Source: BRH-c54 sp965284565 (lineage in GTDB: Bacteria; Bacteroidota; Bacteroidia; Flavobacteriales_E; Vicingaceae). Taken from it: a stretch of 64,000 nucleotides of DNA. A program made the position numbers and the translations under genes. The notes beneath the pieces were generated by a model that was given only the letters and a program-made list of their open reading frames with translations, was not told the DNA's origin and did not search any database. Where the stretch lies: the NCBI GenBank assembly GCA_965284565.1, contig OZ260100.1, positions 186,001 to 250,000 of the forward strand. The letters run 5' to 3'. Shown here one piece after another: positions 43,766-53,474 of the stretch; the stretch's first letter is position 1; every line of letters begins with the position of its first letter.

Positions 43766-46700
43766 ATGTTTGAACAAATTAAGAATATACTTTTCTCAAC
43801 AAAACTTACCGCTGTTCTTTTATTTATTTTCGCCTTCGCTATTGGATTAGCCACCTTCATAGAAAACGACTACGGTACTCCTGCATCAAAAGCTATAATT
43901 TTTAACACTAAGTGGTTTGAAGTGATAATGGTTTTAATGGCTATCAACTTTTCTGGCAACATGTTTAAATACAAACTTTTCAGAAAAGAAAAACTAGCAA
44001 TTTTAATGTTTCACCTCGCTTTTGTTATTATAATTATTGGAGCGGGAATTACACGATACATTAGTTTTGAAGGCAGCATGCATATTAGAGAAGGTGAAAT
44101 GAGTGACAAAATTGTTTCTGCAGACACTTATTTTCAATTTAAGGTAGATAACGAAAAAATGCAATATACTTTTGATAAATTGCTTTTCTTAAACCCCAGA
44201 TACAATGAAAAGTTTTCGCACGGTTTTACCTTTGAAGGGAAAGAAATAGAAGTAAAATACAAAGATTACATTCCCAACTCTATTGACACCGTTATTCCTA
44301 CCGAAAATGGAAAAACCATTTTGGAGATTGTAACTACAGGTCAGGGCGGAAGAGTTTCCCAATATGTTGAAGACGGTAAAATTGTTTATTTTGGTGGAAT
44401 ACCAGTTTCCTACAATCATAATAAATTTGATGAAACAATTCAGGTTAATGATACTGACAGCGGAATAACCATTAAATCTCCTTACGACATTACCTACTTA
44501 AGTATGGACGACCAAACTACAGGAATGTTAGATGCTAATAAAACACACTTTTTCACTCAACGAAAATTATATACTGTCAACAATGTTCAGTTGGTTTTTA
44601 AAGATGTTCATCAAAACAGTAAAATTGAAAAAATTAGTGCCGACAAAAACAATAAAAATGGTGAAGATGCTTTGGTTGTTGATGTAATTTCTGGTAACGA
44701 TACCAGAGAAGTGACACTTTTTGGTGGTAGAGGTTATGTTTCTCCAAAAACTATTTTTCAACTAAACGGTTTAAACTTCTCACTTGCTTATGGTTCCAAG
44801 CATTTTTATACGCCATTTAAAATTAAACTAAACGATTTTACCTTAGAAAGATATCCTGGCTCTAACAGTCCTTCTTCTTACGAAAGTAACGTAACGCTTT
44901 ATGATGAGCGTAATGAAGGTTTTGAACATACTCAAAGAATTTATATGAATAATGTATTGGATTATGATGGCTATCGTTTTTTCCAATCTTCTTATGATAA
45001 TGATGAATTAGGAACAGTACTTTCTGTAAACCACGATTTTTGGGGAACAACAGTTACCTACATTGGGTATTTCTTTTTATTTTTAGGAATGATTTTAACC
45101 CTTTTCAGTAAAAAATCTAGGTTTTTATCCTTACGAAAAAGTATTGATAAACTGAAAAAACAAAGAACTGCTAACCTATTATTAATTGCAGCATTTTTAT
45201 CTATTCCAAGCACAGCACTTAAAGCACAGCACAACCATGACAATCACCAACATAGCGAAGAAACGGTAATGGATGCTTCGCATGCTGAAAAATTCGGAAA
45301 AATTATTATCCAATCTCCTGATGGAAGATTAAAACCAATTAATACTTGGGCTTCTGAAGTATTGAGAAAAGTTGCTCGTAAAGATAAACTTAATGGACAA
45401 ACCCCCGAACAAGTCCTTTTAGGAATGCTTTATAATCCGAGACATTGGCAAGAGCAACCTATGATTTACATCAATAGAAACATAGAGCAGCTCCAAAAAG
45501 AATTAAATACCAAAAATAACTACGCTACTTTCTTCGATTTTTTCGACCATAATTTTAATTATGTACTGAGCGAACAAGTAAAAGAAGCTACCCGAAAAAA
45601 ACCAGGAGAACGCTCTAAATATGACGATGAAGTAATTAAAGTAGATGAAAGAATAAACATTTGCTACATGGTTTATGAGGGAAGTTTATTACGACTTTTC
45701 CCAAAACACAAAGACACTAACGACACTTGGTATAGCTTTTTAGATTACAAAAAATTTGAAACACACGATTCCATTTTTGTAAAATCGTTTTTACCTCTAT
45801 ACTTTAATGCTATTCATCAATCTTTAGATGAAAACGATTGGCAAATTGCCGATAGCACCTTAAAATATTTAGATGATTATCAAAAGAAATTTGGAGCTTC
45901 TGTTTACCCAAGTGAAACTGAAATAAATGTTGAAGTTGCTTATAACAAAATCAATATTTTCAATCTTTTATTTAAGCATTATGCTATCATTGGTATTTTA
46001 ATGCTCATCTTCTTATTTATGGATATTTTCAATCCTAAAAAATGGAAAACTACAGCCATAAATGCACTAAGTATTATTCTGTTCATTCACTTTATAGCTC
46101 ATACAGGTGGGCTTGCCGCTCGTTGGTACATTTCTGGACATGCACCATGGAGTAACGGCTATGAATCTATGATTTTTATAGCTTGGGCAACATTATTAGC
46201 AGGATTTATTTTCTCCAAAGCTAATAAAATGTCTTTAGCATCAACAGCCATATTAGCATTTATCATTTTATTTGTTGCTAACCTTAATTGGTTAGACCCT
46301 GAAATCACACCTTTAGTTCCTGTTTTAAAATCATATTGGTTAATGATTCACGTTGCTATAATGACGGGCAGCTACGGATTTTTAGCCTTAGGAGCATTGC
46401 TTGGCTTCCTTAATTTATTGTTGATGATCTTTAAAACCAACAACAACAAAAACAGAATTGACAACACCATTAAACAAATTACTTATACCATAGAAATGAC
46501 ATTAATTGTTGGTGTTTTTATGGCTGCTATAGGAACTTTCTTAGGAGGAATTTGGGCAAATGAGAGCTGGGGAAGATATTGGGGCTGGGATCCAAAAGAA
46601 ACTTGGGCTTTAGTAATTGTAATGTATTATGCTATGTTGCTTCACTTAAGGCTAATTCCTGGTGCTAACGGAAAATATTTATTTAATTTACTTGCTGTTT

Positions 46701-46879
46701 TAGGAATTGGTGTGGTAATAATGACTTATTTTGGAGTAAATTATTACTTATCTGGTTTGCATTCTTATGCGGCAGGAGATAGCATGCCTTTTCCCACTTC
46801 GCTTACTTATTTAATAGTAATAGTTGTGGTTACAGCAATAACAGCTTATTTAAAAAATTGGTACAATAAAAAAATATAA
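43766..46879 (+). CDS. ccsBA: Cytochrome c biogenesis fusion CcsBA (ResB-CcsA)
   Basis: CcsBA carries heme across the inner membrane and attaches it to apocytochrome c (system II). The 1037-residue membrane protein has the ResB/CcsB part first: N-terminal helices, then a long periplasmic domain with GSMHIREGEMSDKIV. The CcsA part ends it, with the heme-handling motif WGRYWGWDPKETWALV starting at Trp935 and conserved His residues in surrounding helices (HTGGLAARWY, MIHVAIMTGS, GLHSYAAGDS). A central periplasmic stretch (about 485-715, DNHQHSEE onwards) is long. A -7 box TAATTTTG (43696-43703) lies in the divergent control region. Confidence 0.92.
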   Translation: MFEQIKNILFSTKLTAVLLFIFAFAIGLATFIENDYGTPASKAIIFNTKWFEVIMVLMAINFSGNMFKYKLFRKEKLAILMFHLAFVIIIIGAGITRYISFEGSMHIREGEMSDKIVSADTYFQFKVDNEKMQYTFDKLLFLNPRYNEKFSHGFTFEGKEIEVKYKDYIPNSIDTVIPTENGKTILEIVTTGQGGRVSQYVEDGKIVYFGGIPVSYNHNKFDETIQVNDTDSGITIKSPYDITYLSMDDQTTGMLDANKTHFFTQRKLYTVNNVQLVFKDVHQNSKIEKISADKNNKNGEDALVVDVISGNDTREVTLFGGRGYVSPKTIFQLNGLNFSLAYGSKHFYTPFKIKLNDFTLERYPGSNSPSSYESNVTLYDERNEGFEHTQRIYMNNVLDYDGYRFFQSSYDNDELGTVLSVNHDFWGTTVTYIGYFFLFLGMILTLFSKKSRFLSLRKSIDKLKKQRTANLLLIAAFLSIPSTALKAQHNHDNHQHSEETVMDASHAEKFGKIIIQSPDGRLKPINTWASEVLRKVARKDKLNGQTPEQVLLGMLYNPRHWQEQPMIYINRNIEQLQKELNTKNNYATFFDFFDHNFNYVLSEQVKEATRKKPGERSKYDDEVIKVDERINICYMVYEGSLLRLFPKHKDTNDTWYSFLDYKKFETHDSIFVKSFLPLYFNAIHQSLDENDWQIADSTLKYLDDYQKKFGASVYPSETEINVEVAYNKINIFNLLFKHYAIIGILMLIFLFMDIFNPKKWKTTAINALSIILFIHFIAHTGGLAARWYISGHAPWSNGYESMIFIAWATLLAGFIFSKANKMSLASTAILAFIILFVANLNWLDPEITPLVPVLKSYWLMIHVAIMTGSYGFLALGALLGFLNLLLMIFKTNNNKNRIDNTIKQITYTIEMTLIVGVFMAAIGTFLGGIWANESWGRYWGWDPKETWALVIVMYYAMLLHLRLIPGANGKYLFNLLAVLGIGVVIMTYFGVNYYLSGLHSYAAGDSMPFPTSLTYLIVIVVVTAITAYLKNWYNKKI

Positions 46880-46885
46880 ATATCT

Positions 46886-48145
46886 ATGAGTGCAACAATA
46901 ATAGAAGCAGAACAAATGAAGGAGTTACTTAACAAATTCGAAAATAAAGCCCCAGAAATAGTTTTTGAGTGGAATGATTCAGAAACAGAAGCTCAAGGTT
47001 GGGTAGTAATCAATTCTCTTAGAGGTGGTGCTGCAGGTGGCGGAACAAGAATGAGAGTAGGCTTAGACAAACATGAAGTAACTTCTTTAGCAAAAACCAT
47101 GGAAGTAAAGTTTACTGTTGCAGGACCTCCAATTGGTGGTGCAAAATCAGGGATTAATTTCGACCCTAACGACCCAAGAAAAGAGGGCGTTTTAAGAAGA
47201 TGGTATGCAGCGGTAACTCCATTGCTAAAACATTATTACGGTACTGGTGGCGATTTAAATGTAGATGAAATTCATGAAGTTATTCCAATTACTGAAGATT
47301 GTGGTGTTTGGCATCCGCAAGAAGGTGTTTTTAACGGACATTTCCAACCTCGTGAAGCTCAAAAAATAAACAGAATTGGTCAGTTAAGACAAGGCGTTCT
47401 TAAAGTTATTGAAGACCCAAAATATACTCCAAGTGTTGAAAGAAAATATGTGATAGCAGATATGATTACTGGTTATGGTGTAGCAGAATCTGTAAAACAT
47501 TTCTACAACATTTATGGTGGAAATTTAAAGGATAAAAAGGTAATTGTTCAAGGTTGGGGAAATGTCGGTTCTGCAGGAGCTTATTATTTAGCTCAAGAAG
47601 GAGCCAAAATTGTTGGAATTATTGATAGTGTTGGAGGATTAATAAATGCTGAAGGCTTTTCTTTAGCAGAAATTAAAGCATTATTTTTATCTAAGATAGG
47701 CAACAAATTAAACGCTCCAAACATGCTTTCATTTGATGAGGTAAATGATAAAATTTGGGATTTAGATGCCGAAGTATTTCTACCTTGTGCTGCATCAAGA
47801 TTAATTACCCAAAACCAAGTTGAACGAATGATTGCAAAAGGAATGGAAGTAGTTTCTTGTGGGGCTAATGTTCCTTTTGCAGATCCAGAAATATTCTTTG
47901 GCTCAATTGCAGATTATGCAGATAATCACATCAGCATAATTCCAGATTTTATTGCCAACTGTGGAATGGCAAGAGTATTTGCCTATTTAATGAGTAACGA
48001 TTTGGATCTATTAGAAGACGAAGCTATTTTCTTAGACACTTCAGAAATAATAAAAAAAGCTATTGAAAACACTGCATCTGAAAATAAGTCTAAAACTAAA
48101 ATTGCTAAAACCGCCTTTGGTTTAGCCTTAAAACAATTAGTTTAA
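46886..48145 (+). CDS. Glu/Leu/Phe/Val dehydrogenase family protein (probable glutamate dehydrogenase)
   Basis: The 419-residue enzyme has the catalytic Lys region GGAKSGINFDP preceded by MEVKFTVAGPPI, a GGGTRMR loop, an NAD-binding domain with VIVQGWGNVGSAGAYYLA, and the segment CAASRLITQNQVERM. These dehydrogenases interconvert an amino acid (usually glutamate) and its 2-oxo acid with NAD(P). Substrate choice is not certain. It is 6 bp after ccsBA and precedes nhaD. Confidence 0.9.
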   Translation: MSATIIEAEQMKELLNKFENKAPEIVFEWNDSETEAQGWVVINSLRGGAAGGGTRMRVGLDKHEVTSLAKTMEVKFTVAGPPIGGAKSGINFDPNDPRKEGVLRRWYAAVTPLLKHYYGTGGDLNVDEIHEVIPITEDCGVWHPQEGVFNGHFQPREAQKINRIGQLRQGVLKVIEDPKYTPSVERKYVIADMITGYGVAESVKHFYNIYGGNLKDKKVIVQGWGNVGSAGAYYLAQEGAKIVGIIDSVGGLINAEGFSLAEIKALFLSKIGNKLNAPNMLSFDEVNDKIWDLDAEVFLPCAASRLITQNQVERMIAKGMEVVSCGANVPFADPEIFFGSIADYADNHISIIPDFIANCGMARVFAYLMSNDLDLLEDEAIFLDTSEIIKKAIENTASENKSKTKIAKTAFGLALKQLV

Positions 48146-48210
48146 AAATTATTGTTTGCAAACAATATTATTGTAGATTTGTCTCCAAATTTTTCTAAAA
48201 ACATATAACA

Positions 48211-49566
48211 ATGGAAGTTTTTATAGTAGTAGTTTTCGTCTTAGGTTATTTAGCAATTACACTTGAACATAGCTTAAAGATTGATAAATTAGTTCCTGCT
48301 CTTGCTATGATGGCTCTTGCATGGACAGGGGTTGCATTCGGATTGCAAGATTTTACAGGTTGGTTCGATTCTCACGCAAGTAAGTTAATTGAAGGTTTTG
48401 CCGGTTTTTTACCAGAGGAAAAACATCATTTATTGGAAGCTACACTGCTCCACCATTTTGGAAAAACTTGTGAGATATTAATCTTCCTAATAGGAGCAAT
48501 GACTATTGTTGAAATAATCGACCATTTTAACGGCTTTGCTACTATAAAAGGTTTTATCAAAACCAACAAAAAAAGAACCTTACTATGGATAGTTGCCATT
48601 CTAGGATTTGTTTTATCTGCTATTATTGATAACCTTACTGCTACCATAGTATTAATTACTATTTTAAGAAAATTATTACCCGATGCAAAAGACAGAATTT
48701 GGTATGCTGGATTAATTATTATAGCTGCTAATGCAGGTGGAGCATGGTCTCCAATTGGAGATGTTACCACTACTATGCTATGGATGGGTAAAAAAGTAAC
48801 TGCTGAAAAATTGGTAGAGTATTTAATTATTCCTTCATTAATATGTATGGTAATTCCTGTATTTATAGGAAGCTTTTTACCAGCATTTAAAGGAACTTTT
48901 GAAAGTGGTGATGATACCGAACAAGCAACAAAAACAGGGAAACTGATGCTATATTTAGGCTTAGCTTTAATTGTTTTCGTACCTATCTTTAAAACAGTAA
49001 CACATCTACCTCCTTACGTTGGGATGATGTTCTCACTTTCAATAGTAGCATTAGTAGCCGAATTTATCACCAACAAAAAATTCAGCTTAAACCAAATGCA
49101 ACATGGAGAAGATGCAGGACACCATAACAGCCCTACATTTAGAGCACTATCAAAAATTGAAATGCCTTCTATCCTATTCTTTTTAGGTATATTAATGACT
49201 GTTGCAGCGTTAGAATCTTTAGGGTTAATTTTCAGCTTTGGTCAAGAAGTACAACAAGTAATGTCTAATGAATTATTCATTTTATTACTAGGAGCAGGTT
49301 CTGCAGTTATAGATAATGTTCCATTAGTTGCAGCAAGTATGGGCATGTATGACATGAGTGTTTTCCCAATAGATGACCATGTTTGGCATTTTATAGCTTA
49401 TGCAGCAGGAACAGGAGGAAGTATGTTAATTATAGGATCGGCAGCTGGTGTTGTAGCTATGGGCATGGAGAAAATCTCATTCTTTTGGTACTTAAAAAAC
49501 ATTGCTTGGCTAGCCTTAATTGGATATGTGGCTGGATATGCTTTTATGTTTTTCTTTCATAGTTAA
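48211..49566 (+). CDS. nhaD: NhaD-type Na+/H+ antiporter
   Basis: The 451-residue membrane protein has about 12 helices. A conserved acidic segment AIIDNLTATIVLITILRKLL and AANAGGAWSPIGDVTTTMLW are hallmark features of the NhaD/ArsB-related ion transporter family. A second copy of the AVIDNVPLVAASMGMYDM type and GGSMLIIGSAAGVVAMGME complete the pattern. NhaD expels sodium in exchange for protons and is common in marine Bacteroidota. A perfect 15-bp inverted repeat follows the stop codon (49565-49600). Confidence 0.93.
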   Translation: MEVFIVVVFVLGYLAITLEHSLKIDKLVPALAMMALAWTGVAFGLQDFTGWFDSHASKLIEGFAGFLPEEKHHLLEATLLHHFGKTCEILIFLIGAMTIVEIIDHFNGFATIKGFIKTNKKRTLLWIVAILGFVLSAIIDNLTATIVLITILRKLLPDAKDRIWYAGLIIIAANAGGAWSPIGDVTTTMLWMGKKVTAEKLVEYLIIPSLICMVIPVFIGSFLPAFKGTFESGDDTEQATKTGKLMLYLGLALIVFVPIFKTVTHLPPYVGMMFSLSIVALVAEFITNKKFSLNQMQHGEDAGHHNSPTFRALSKIEMPSILFFLGILMTVAALESLGLIFSFGQEVQQVMSNELFILLLGAGSAVIDNVPLVAASMGMYDMSVFPIDDHVWHFIAYAAGTGGSMLIIGSAAGVVAMGMEKISFFWYLKNIAWLALIGYVAGYAFMFFFHS

Positions 49567-49600
49567 GTTATATTACTTTAATCACAAAGTAATATAACTT
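49565..49600. other. Perfect 15-bp inverted repeat after nhaD
   Basis: AAGTTATATTACTTT and AAAGTAATATAACTT are separated by 6 bases. No T tract follows, so it is a stable hairpin but not a clear Rho-independent terminator. It overlaps the last two bases of the nhaD stop codon. Confidence 0.7.
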
Positions 49601-49715
49601 ACTACAATAAGGTAACTAACCCTATTTAGTAAAATACCCTTTAAGTCAGCATCTATTTTGCAATAAGTAAAGCCTATTCTAAACTTTTGATTATTAAAAA
49701 AGTATTTACAGTATT

Positions 49716-49745
49716 TTGATGTTTAAAGAATAAAACTTACTTTTG
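49716..49745 (+). promoter_or_regulatory. Promoter of rpsA
   Basis: TTG at 49716-49718, a 19-nt spacer and TACTTTTG at 49738-49745 are a full match to the Bacteroidota pattern. The predicted start is near 49752. Confidence 0.75.
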
Positions 49746-49748
49746 CCA

Positions 49749-49824
49749 TCCTTTAAAAAAGGACGGCCATTTTCAGCACATGGTCTTAAACAAACCCTCT
49801 CTCATTGATGCTGTGAAGAATGAG
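49749..49824 (+). promoter_or_regulatory. Structured rpsA leader (three stem-loops)
   Basis: From the predicted start, TCCTTT/AAAGGA (49749-49763), GGCCAT/ATGGTC (49765-49785, one G-U) and CTCATT/AATGAG (49801-49824) can form three small stems in the roughly 90-nt leader. Ribosomal protein leaders often hold autoregulation sites. No known motif was recognised. Confidence 0.4.
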
Positions 49825-49840
49825 ATACAAATTAAATAAA

Positions 49841-51811
49841 ATGACTGATAAAAAAAAGTCTGCCGATGAAGGCAAAGAAAAAAAAGTAGTAGCTAAAAAA
49901 ACTACCACTAAAAAAACTGCTGAAAAGAAAGAAAAAACGGAAGCTAAAGCCGAAAAAGCAGTTGAAGAAAAAGCAGAAACTCCTGCAAAAGAACCAGTAA
50001 AAAAAGCCGCTCCTGTTGCTAAGAAAAAAGAAGAAGTTAAGCCTTTGGCTGATTTCGATTGGGACAGAATTGGTAAATACGAAGAAACTTACTCTGCTGC
50101 TGAGAAAAAAGAATTAGAAGCATTGTATGATGAAACTTTAAAAACTATCGGAAACGAAGAAGTTATTGAAGGTACTATCGTTGCTAAAACAAACAGAGAT
50201 GTTGTTGTAAACATTGGTTTTAAATCTGAAGGAGTTATTTCTATTTCTGAATTTAGATACAATCCTGATTTAAAAGAAGGCGACAAAGTTGAAGTATTCG
50301 TTGTTAATCAAGAAGACAGAAACGGACAGCTTATTCTTTCTCATAGCAGAGCTAGAGCACTTAAAGCTTGGGATAGAGTTAACGAAGTACTTGAAACTCA
50401 AGAAATCGTTAAAGGTTATGTTAAATGCAGAACTAAAGGTGGTCTTATCGTTGATGTATTTGGTATTGAAGCATTCTTACCAGGTTCTCAAATTGATGTT
50501 AAACCAGTTAGAGATTACGATATTTATGTTGATAAAATCATGGAATTCAAAGTTGTTAAAATCAACAAAGAATTTAAAAACATTGTAGTTTCTCACAAAG
50601 CTTTAATTGAAGCTGAATTAGAACAACAAAAAGTTCAAATTATTTCTAAATTAGAGAAAGGACAAGTATTAGAAGGTGTTGTTAAAAACATTACTTCTTA
50701 CGGTGTGTTTGTTGATTTAGGTGGTGTTGATGGATTAATCCACATTACTGACCTATCTTGGGGAAGAATTAATCACCCAGAAGAAATACTTGAACTAGAT
50801 CAAAAAATAAATGTTGTTATCCTTGATTTTGATGATGACAAAAAACGTATCGCTCTTGGTGTAAAACAATTACACGAACACCCATGGGATAAGTTAGATG
50901 CTAACCTATCTGTTGGTGACACTGTTAAAGGAAAAGTTGTTGTTGTTGCCGATTACGGTGCTTTCATTGAAGTAATTCCTGGTGTTGAAGGTTTAATTCA
51001 CGTTTCAGAAATTACTTGGAGCAACCACTTAAAACCAGCTCAAGAATTCTTTAAAGTTGGTCAAGAAGTAGAAGCACAAGTATTAACATTAGACAGAGAA
51101 GAAAGAAAAATGTCTCTAGGTGTTAAACAATTAACTTCTGACCCTTGGGAAGATATCGAAACGAAATACAGTGTAGAATCTAAACACAAAGGAAAAGTTT
51201 CAAATATTTCTGACTTTGGTGTTTTTGTTGAACTAGAATCTGGTGTTGATGGATTAATCCACATCTCAGACTTATCTTGGTCTAAGAAAATTAACCACCC
51301 TTCTGAAATAACAAAATTAGGTGACGAAATTGAAGTAGTTATCTTAGAAATTGACAGAGAAAACAGAAGATTAAGCTTAGGACACAAACAATTAGAAGAA
51401 AATCCATGGGATGTATTCGAAACTGTATTTACGGAAGGTTCAACTCACGAAGGAACTGTTACAGAAATTACTCCTAAAGGTTTATACATTGTTTCTCTTC
51501 AATATGGTGTTGAAGGAATAGTTACTAAGAAAAATGCCGAAAAAGAAGACGGCTCATTCTTAGCTGCTGATGAAAAAGCATCATTTGTAATTGTTGAATT
51601 CAACAAAGGAGCTAAGAAAATTGTTTTATCTCATACTCAAACTTTCAAAGAAACTGAGGATGAAGTTAAACCAAAAGCTAAAGGAAAAGCAAAACCTTCT
51701 TCTAACAATGCAGTGAAAAAAGTAAATGACAACATCGAAAAAACCACTTTAGGTGATTTAGATGCACTTTCTAAATTAAAAACTGACTTAGAAAAAGAAG
51801 AGAAAAAATAA
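49841..51811 (+). CDS. rpsA: 30S ribosomal protein S1
   Basis: The start is the ATG at 49841 (MTDKKKSADEG); an in-frame ATG at 49820 lies in the leader stem. S1 unwinds and holds mRNA on the small subunit. The 656-residue protein has six S1 (OB-fold) domains: NEEVIEGTIVAK..., TQEIVKGYVKC..., GQVLEGVVKNITSYGVFVDLG..., GDTVKGKVVVVADYGAFIEV..., SKHKGKVSNISDFGVFVELE..., STHEGTVTEITPKGLYIV.... The N-terminal 65 residues are an Ala/Lys/Glu-rich tail, more like histone H1-type tails than an S1 domain. The C-terminus is short and charged. Confidence 0.96.
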   Translation: MTDKKKSADEGKEKKVVAKKTTTKKTAEKKEKTEAKAEKAVEEKAETPAKEPVKKAAPVAKKKEEVKPLADFDWDRIGKYEETYSAAEKKELEALYDETLKTIGNEEVIEGTIVAKTNRDVVVNIGFKSEGVISISEFRYNPDLKEGDKVEVFVVNQEDRNGQLILSHSRARALKAWDRVNEVLETQEIVKGYVKCRTKGGLIVDVFGIEAFLPGSQIDVKPVRDYDIYVDKIMEFKVVKINKEFKNIVVSHKALIEAELEQQKVQIISKLEKGQVLEGVVKNITSYGVFVDLGGVDGLIHITDLSWGRINHPEEILELDQKINVVILDFDDDKKRIALGVKQLHEHPWDKLDANLSVGDTVKGKVVVVADYGAFIEVIPGVEGLIHVSEITWSNHLKPAQEFFKVGQEVEAQVLTLDREERKMSLGVKQLTSDPWEDIETKYSVESKHKGKVSNISDFGVFVELESGVDGLIHISDLSWSKKINHPSEITKLGDEIEVVILEIDRENRRLSLGHKQLEENPWDVFETVFTEGSTHEGTVTEITPKGLYIVSLQYGVEGIVTKKNAEKEDGSFLAADEKASFVIVEFNKGAKKIVLSHTQTFKETEDEVKPKAKGKAKPSSNNAVKKVNDNIEKTTLGDLDALSKLKTDLEKEEKK

Positions 51812-51834
51812 TTTTTCTTTTTTAAAACAATAAT

Positions 51835-51873
51835 AAAAACTGCCTTGATGTTTATCAAGGCAGTTTTTTTTTT
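51835..51873 (+). terminator. Terminator of rpsA
   Basis: AAAAACTGCCTTGAT pairs perfectly with ATCAAGGCAGTTTTT over 15 bp around a 4-nt loop and ends in a run of T. A spurious ATG in its loop would extend the following gene. Confidence 0.93.
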
Positions 51874-51925
51874 GAATAAGTCAAAAAAATATAACATAAA
51901 TTGCAACTACAAACAACTTAGTATC

Positions 51926-51933
51926 TATATTTG
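51926..51933 (+). promoter_or_regulatory. -7 box of pyrR-pyrB, 7 bp before the start codon
   Basis: TATATTTG fits TAnnTTTG. A TTG at 51901-51903 is 22 nt upstream, slightly longer spacing than usual. Because the ATG lies at 51941, the mRNA is predicted to have almost no leader. Confidence 0.5.
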
Positions 51934-51940
51934 CAAATAC

Positions 51941-52489
51941 ATGGCAAGTTCGGATAGAATCATATTAGACCCTAAACAATTTGAACTAACAATCAAAAGA
52001 TTATCTCACCAACTTATTGAAAACTATGGTGACTTTAAAGACACTGTTATTATAGGGCTTCAACCTAGAGGTTATTTCTTAGCAGAAAGAATTCACCAAG
52101 AATTAATGAAAATTGATGCTAAACTCAATATTAAACTCGGTTCGCTTGATGTTACTTTCTATAGAGATGACTTTAGAAGACAAGATGCTCCTATTATTCC
52201 CAACAAAACTGAAATTAACTTTATAATTGAAGATAAGAAAGTTATCCTGATAGATGATGTACTTTTTACCGGCAGAACCATACGCTCAGGATTAGACGCT
52301 ATGTTGGCATTTGGGCGACCAAAAACGGTTGAGTTGCTGGTTTTAATAAACCGAAGGTATAAAAGAGATTTACCCATACAAGCAGATTATATCGGAAAAA
52401 ATGTACATTCAATTGTTTCAGAAAGAGTAAAAGTAAACTGGAAAAATATTGATAAAGAAGATAAAGTAATTTTATATACACCGGAATAA
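51941..52489 (+). CDS. pyrR: PyrR: bifunctional pyrimidine operon regulator / uracil phosphoribosyltransferase-like
   Basis: The ATG at 51941 (MASSDRIILD) is the proper start. A longer frame from 51845 runs through the rpsA terminator. The 182-residue protein has the PRPP-binding loop VILIDDVLFTGRTIRSG (101-117) and GLQPRGYFLAERI near 39-51, matching PyrR. In Bacillus PyrR binds mRNA to attenuate pyr operons and has weak uracil phosphoribosyltransferase activity. Here no upstream leader or attenuator exists, so an RNA-binding role is unclear. It precedes pyrB by 58 bp on the same strand. Confidence 0.92.
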   Translation: MASSDRIILDPKQFELTIKRLSHQLIENYGDFKDTVIIGLQPRGYFLAERIHQELMKIDAKLNIKLGSLDVTFYRDDFRRQDAPIIPNKTEINFIIEDKKVILIDDVLFTGRTIRSGLDAMLAFGRPKTVELLVLINRRYKRDLPIQADYIGKNVHSIVSERVKVNWKNIDKEDKVILYTPE

Positions 52490-52547
52490 AGTGATTGGAG
52501 ATTAGAAATTTTGGGATTAAAATAACGATTAATAAACAACAACATAA

Positions 52548-53474
52548 ATGAGCAAGCTAAGCACCAAACATTTATTAGGAATAAAAGACCTTCAGAAAGA
52601 AGATATTAACCTAATTTTTGAAACTGCCGATCATTTTAAACAAGTAATTAATCGTCCGATAAAAAAAGTTCCCTCTCTAAGAGATATTACCATTGCCAAT
52701 TTATTTTTCGAGAACTCTACCAGAACCAAACTTTCTTTTGAACTAGCTGAAAAAAGACTTTCTGCCGATGTTATCAACTTTGCATCATCGAGTTCTTCTG
52801 TTACCAAAGGAGAAACCTTAATAGATACCGTAAACAATATTCTTTCTATGAAAGTGGACATGGTAGTAATGAGACATCCTAATCCGGGAGCAGCTTATTT
52901 TCTATCTCAACATGTAGATGCAAAAATTATAAATGCAGGAGATGGTGCTCACGAACATCCTACGCAAGCACTACTTGACGGATATTCTATGAGAGAGAAA
53001 TACAAAGATTTAACAGGTAAAAACATTATAATAGTAGGAGACATTACCCACTCCAGAGTGGCTTTATCTAACATCTTTTGCTTACAAAAAATGGGGGCAA
53101 ATGTTAAAGTTTGCGGACCACTAACACTCATTCCAAAATACATTAGTTCACTTGGCGTGGAAGTTATTTCTAACTTAAAAGAAGCCCTAGAATGGTGCGA
53201 CATTGCCATGATGCTTAGAATACAACTAGAAAGACAAGACACCAAATTTTTCCCATCATTAAGAGAATACACCCAACAATATGGTTTAAATAAAGAATTG
53301 TTAGATTCACTTTCAAAAAAAATAACCATTATGCATCCGGGACCTATTAACAGAGGTGTTGAGATAACTTCTGATGTAGCAGACAGCAATCAATCCATCA
53401 TTTTAAATCAGGTAGAAAACGGTGTAGCTATACGGATGGCTGTGCTGTATTTGTTAGCAGGAAGAGTGGATTGA
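52548..53474 (+). CDS. pyrB: Aspartate carbamoyltransferase catalytic subunit
   Basis: PyrB joins carbamoyl phosphate and aspartate, the first committed step of pyrimidine synthesis. The 308-residue product has the carbamoyl-phosphate motif FFENSTRTKLSFELA (STRTK at 57-61), the DGAHEHPTQALLDGYSM segment and the C-terminal HPGPINRGVEI. Length is typical. No pyrI regulatory-chain gene follows. Together with pyrR it forms a likely two-gene operon; pyrG lies elsewhere in this window. Confidence 0.96.
   Translation: MSKLSTKHLLGIKDLQKEDINLIFETADHFKQVINRPIKKVPSLRDITIANLFFENSTRTKLSFELAEKRLSADVINFASSSSSVTKGETLIDTVNNILSMKVDMVVMRHPNPGAAYFLSQHVDAKIINAGDGAHEHPTQALLDGYSMREKYKDLTGKNIIIVGDITHSRVALSNIFCLQKMGANVKVCGPLTLIPKYISSLGVEVISNLKEALEWCDIAMMLRIQLERQDTKFFPSLREYTQQYGLNKELLDSLSKKITIMHPGPINRGVEITSDVADSNQSIILNQVENGVAIRMAVLYLLAGRVD

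Noticed and set aside
51845..51940. Upstream ATG for pyrR
   Set aside because: It lies in the loop of the rpsA terminator and upstream of the pyrR -7 box.
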